Source of the DNA: CANKHA01 sp963750965
GTDB taxonomy: Bacteria; Pseudomonadota; Alphaproteobacteria; Rhizobiales; Xanthobacteraceae
Direction: 5' to 3'
Assembly (NCBI GenBank): GCA_963750965.1
Contig: CAVVSK010000013.1
Span: 1-64,000, forward strand
DNA length: 64,000 nucleotides
The notes beneath the pieces are model-generated. The model was not told the DNA's origin, searched no databases, and saw nothing but the letters and a program-made list of their open reading frames with translations. The position numbers were made by a program, and so were the translations under genes. Below are positions 62,050 through 64,000 of the stretch, one piece after another (within the stretch, counting starts at the first letter, position 1; each line of letters begins with the position of its first letter).

Positions 62050-63664
62050 TTACTCCGCGGCGATGCGCACTTCCGGCGCCGCGGCGAGCACGTCGGCATC
62101 GACGTGTTTCTCGTAAATCGAAAAATTCTTCTGGAACATGTGCACGAGCTTACGCGCGGTGACGTCGAACTCGTTCTTGTTTGCCCAGGTTTTAACGGCT
62201 GCAGAATGTGCGGCTCGATACCGGGAACCGAGGTCGGCACCGCAAAGCCGAAATACGGATCGGTGCGGAATATGGGCGCTTCTTCAGGCTGCCGTCGAGC
62301 GCCGCGGTGAGCAGCGTGCGCGTCACCTTGATCGGCATGCGCCTGCCGACGCCGTAAATGCCGCCGGTCCAGCCGGTATTCACCAGCCAGCAATCGACCT
62401 TGTACTTGGCGATCATGTCACGGAATAGATTGCCATAGACCGAGGCATGGCGCGGCAGGAAAGGCGCCGCGAAGCAGGTGGAGAATTCCGGCTCGACGCC
62501 GACCAGACCCTTTTCCGTGCCGGCGACCTTGGCGGTGTAGCCGGAGAGGAAATGATACATCGCCTGCGCCGGGGTGAGCTTGGCGATCGGCGGCATCACG
62601 CCGAAGGCATCGGCCGCGAGCAGCACCACGTTCTTCGGCTGTCCGGCGCGGCCATCGAGCGACGCATTGGGAATGAACTCAATCGGATAGGCGACACGGG
62701 TGTTTTCTGTCTTCGACTCATCGTCGAAATCGCAAACGCGCGTTTCCGGATCGAACACCACGTTCTCCAGCACGCTGCCAAAGCGCTGGGTAGTGGCATA
62801 AATCTCGGGCTCCGCTTCGGGCGATAGCCGGATGGTCTTGGCGTAGCAGCCGCCTTCGAAATTGAATACGCCCTCCGGGCCCCAGCCATGCTCATCATCG
62901 CCGAGCAGCATGCGGTTCGGATCAGCCGACAGCGTGGTCTTGCCTGTGCCTGAGAGGCCGAAGAACAGTGCCACGTCGCCGTCCTTGCCGACATTGGCGG
63001 AGCAATGCATCGGCATCACGCCCTGTGACGGCAGAAAGAAATTAAGGGTCGAGAATACCGACTTCTTCATCTCGCCGGCATAGTAGCTGCCGCCGATCAG
63101 GATAATCTTGCGGGTAAAATCGAGCGCGATGACGGTCTCACTGCGGACGCCATGCTTCTTCGGATCGGCCTTAAAGCTCGGCAAGCAAAGAATGGTGAGA
63201 TCGGGAACATAGCTGGCGAGTTCGGAGCGCTCGGGGCGGCGCAGCAGCGCGCGAATAAAAATCGAGTGCCAGGCAAGTTCGGTATAGACGCGGGTCTTGA
63301 TGCGGTATTTCGGATCAGCGCCGCCGTACAGATCCTGCGCGAATAGTTCCTTGCCCTTGGCATGGGCGAGAAAATCCTTCAACAGCACGTCGAATTTCTC
63401 GGACGTGAGCTTGCCGTTTTTTTCCCACCAGACCGTATCTTTGGTGGCTGTATCAACGACGACGAATTTGTCTTTCGGGCTGCGGCCGGTATGCACGCCG
63501 GTATCGGCGCAGAGCGGACCGCCGGCGGTGATCTGCGCTTCCTTGGCGGCGATGGAAAATTCGTAGAGATGCGGCTCCGTCAGATTCCAGTGAACGGCTT
63601 TGAGCCCTTCTAGCCCGAATTTATCGGCGCCATGGGCGCCGTTCCTCACACCAGATTCCTGCAC
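62050..63664 (-). CDS. pckA: Phosphoenolpyruvate carboxykinase (ATP), 3' end with two frameshifts
   Basis: Makes phosphoenolpyruvate from oxaloacetate and ATP, the entry to gluconeogenesis. The first frame carries GRSPKDKFVVVD, GGSYYAGEMKKSVFSTLNFF, the kinase loop FFGLSGTGKTTLSADPNRML (about residues 240-260) and the metal site LGDDEHGWGPEGVFNFEGGC. Near 62279-62285 one base is missing, after which the frame reads APIFRTDPYFGFAVPTSVPG then IEPHILQP. Near 62195-62197 a second base is missing, after which it reads KTWANKNEFDVTARKLVHMF then QKNFSIYEKHVDADVLAAAP, ending in IAAE at the TAA 62050-62052. Repaired length is 538 residues, normal for the family. All catalytic residues lie before the breaks. 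Confidence 0.92.
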
Positions 63665-63875
63665 GAAACACCTCCACCAACGCTTCCGCCCGAAGACAAG
63701 CTTCTTAAGCCAAAGCTTTTTTCCGAGTATCGCCTAAGTCGTAACGAACAATATACGCGCCTGCGGGCGCATGCGCGAGCTATAGTTCAATAACCGATTG
63801 CCTGCCAAGGGTATTCAGCGAAGCCCAGGTATGTATGAAACCGCGTCGGTCGTCCGCCGCTGCGAAGCCCTTCCG

Positions 63876-64000
63876 TCAGGCCACGGCCCGCGCCTTTTCC
63901 GCCATATCTTTCAGGCTTTGGCGGAGCGCCCCAGGAGAAATGATGCGCTGCGGAAAAAACAGCCGCAGCGCCGTCCGGTCGAGCTGCAATTCCATCCCTT
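63876..64000 (-). CDS. C-terminal end of an unidentified protein (partial)
   Basis: On the minus strand the frame open at the window edge ends GMELQLDRTALRLFFPQRII then SPGALRQSLKDMAEKARAVA and a TGA at 63876-63878. Only about 40 residues are visible, with a mixed strand-helix pattern. I do not recognise the family. It lies upstream of pckA on the same strand, with about 210 bases between that presumably hold the pckA promoter; nothing else was seen in that gap. Confidence 0.5.
   Translation of the reverse strand, partial: GMELQLDRTALRLFFPQRIISPGALRQSLKDMAEKARAVA

Noticed and set aside
1..64000. CRISPR arrays, prophage, insertion sequences, toxin-antitoxin or restriction systems, tRNA genes
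   Set aside because: None could be found: no regularly spaced direct repeats, no transposase or phage proteins, and no tRNA-like fold noticed. The palindromic repeats are short and dispersed.

Overview
The window is about 64 kb of high-GC chromosomal DNA from an alphaproteobacterium, most likely a Hyphomicrobiales member near Xanthobacteraceae or Nitrobacteraceae. That placement rests on the order rpmH-rnpA-yidC-engB-argB, the run dapD-DUF805-dapE-truA-fmt-def, the group recR-ybaB-dnaX with the SRP RNA gene beside it, a complete Flp/Tad pilus locus, DUF2865, DUF1036 and DUF1194 proteins, and several palindromic extragenic repeat families. No host species is stated in the sequence, so the taxonomy is inference.

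Layout. 1-4.4 kb: ribosomal protein L34, RNase P protein, YidC insertase, EngB GTPase and N-acetylglutamate kinase. 4.5-11.3 kb: an RND/MMPL exporter, a small exported protein, a tandem pair of DUF1194 von Willebrand-type proteins, a DUF1036 protein, a HAD nucleotidase and a membrane protein. 11.4-17.1 kb: lysine/peptidoglycan precursor genes dapD and dapE, then minus-strand truA, a GNAT enzyme, fmt and def (translation initiation and tRNA modification). 17.2-23.9 kb: rmuC, an AmpG-like MFS carrier, recR-ybaB-dnaX, the 4.5S/SRP RNA gene, a HIT protein and an Lrp/AsnC regulator. 23.9-36.1 kb: the Tad locus (two TadE-like pseudopilins, a badly frame-disrupted CpaC-N-like gene, Flp pilin, CpaA-F, TadB, TadC, TadD). 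36.1-39.2 kb: a carboxymuconolactone decarboxylase-like protein, an M17 aminopeptidase and an NlpC/P60 hydrolase. 39.2-46.9 kb: a Yej-type peptide ABC importer with two tandem binding proteins. 47.1-51.4 kb: a membrane cytochrome c, kdsB, prephenate dehydratase, a small protein and phosphomannomutase. 51.5-64 kb: a probably frameshifted small gene, an aspartic protease, hrpB, an acyltransferase, polA, a RidA protein, a DUF2865 protein, an FAD oxidoreductase, pckA and the end of an unidentified gene.

The most striking property is the number of single-base reading-frame breaks. engB, the RND gene, fmt, cpaB, yejB, polA, the FAD oxidoreductase, pckA (two), the CpaC-N-like gene (several) and a small gene at 51.5 kb (two) all become continuous, family-length proteins if one base is added or removed per break. 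Because several of these genes are normally essential and no in-frame stops appear after correction, consensus or assembly error is the simplest explanation. One consequence is an artificial cpaB-cpaC fusion. The CpaC-N-like gene is the one place where real decay is also plausible.

I found no CRISPR array, prophage, insertion sequence, tRNA or antiphage system. The points most worth checking are the Exo I substitution in PolA, the palindromic repeat inside the hrpB coding sequence, the tandem DUF1194/DUF1036 cluster, the perfect inverted repeat upstream of tadD and the duplicated motif in the pilin promoter region.
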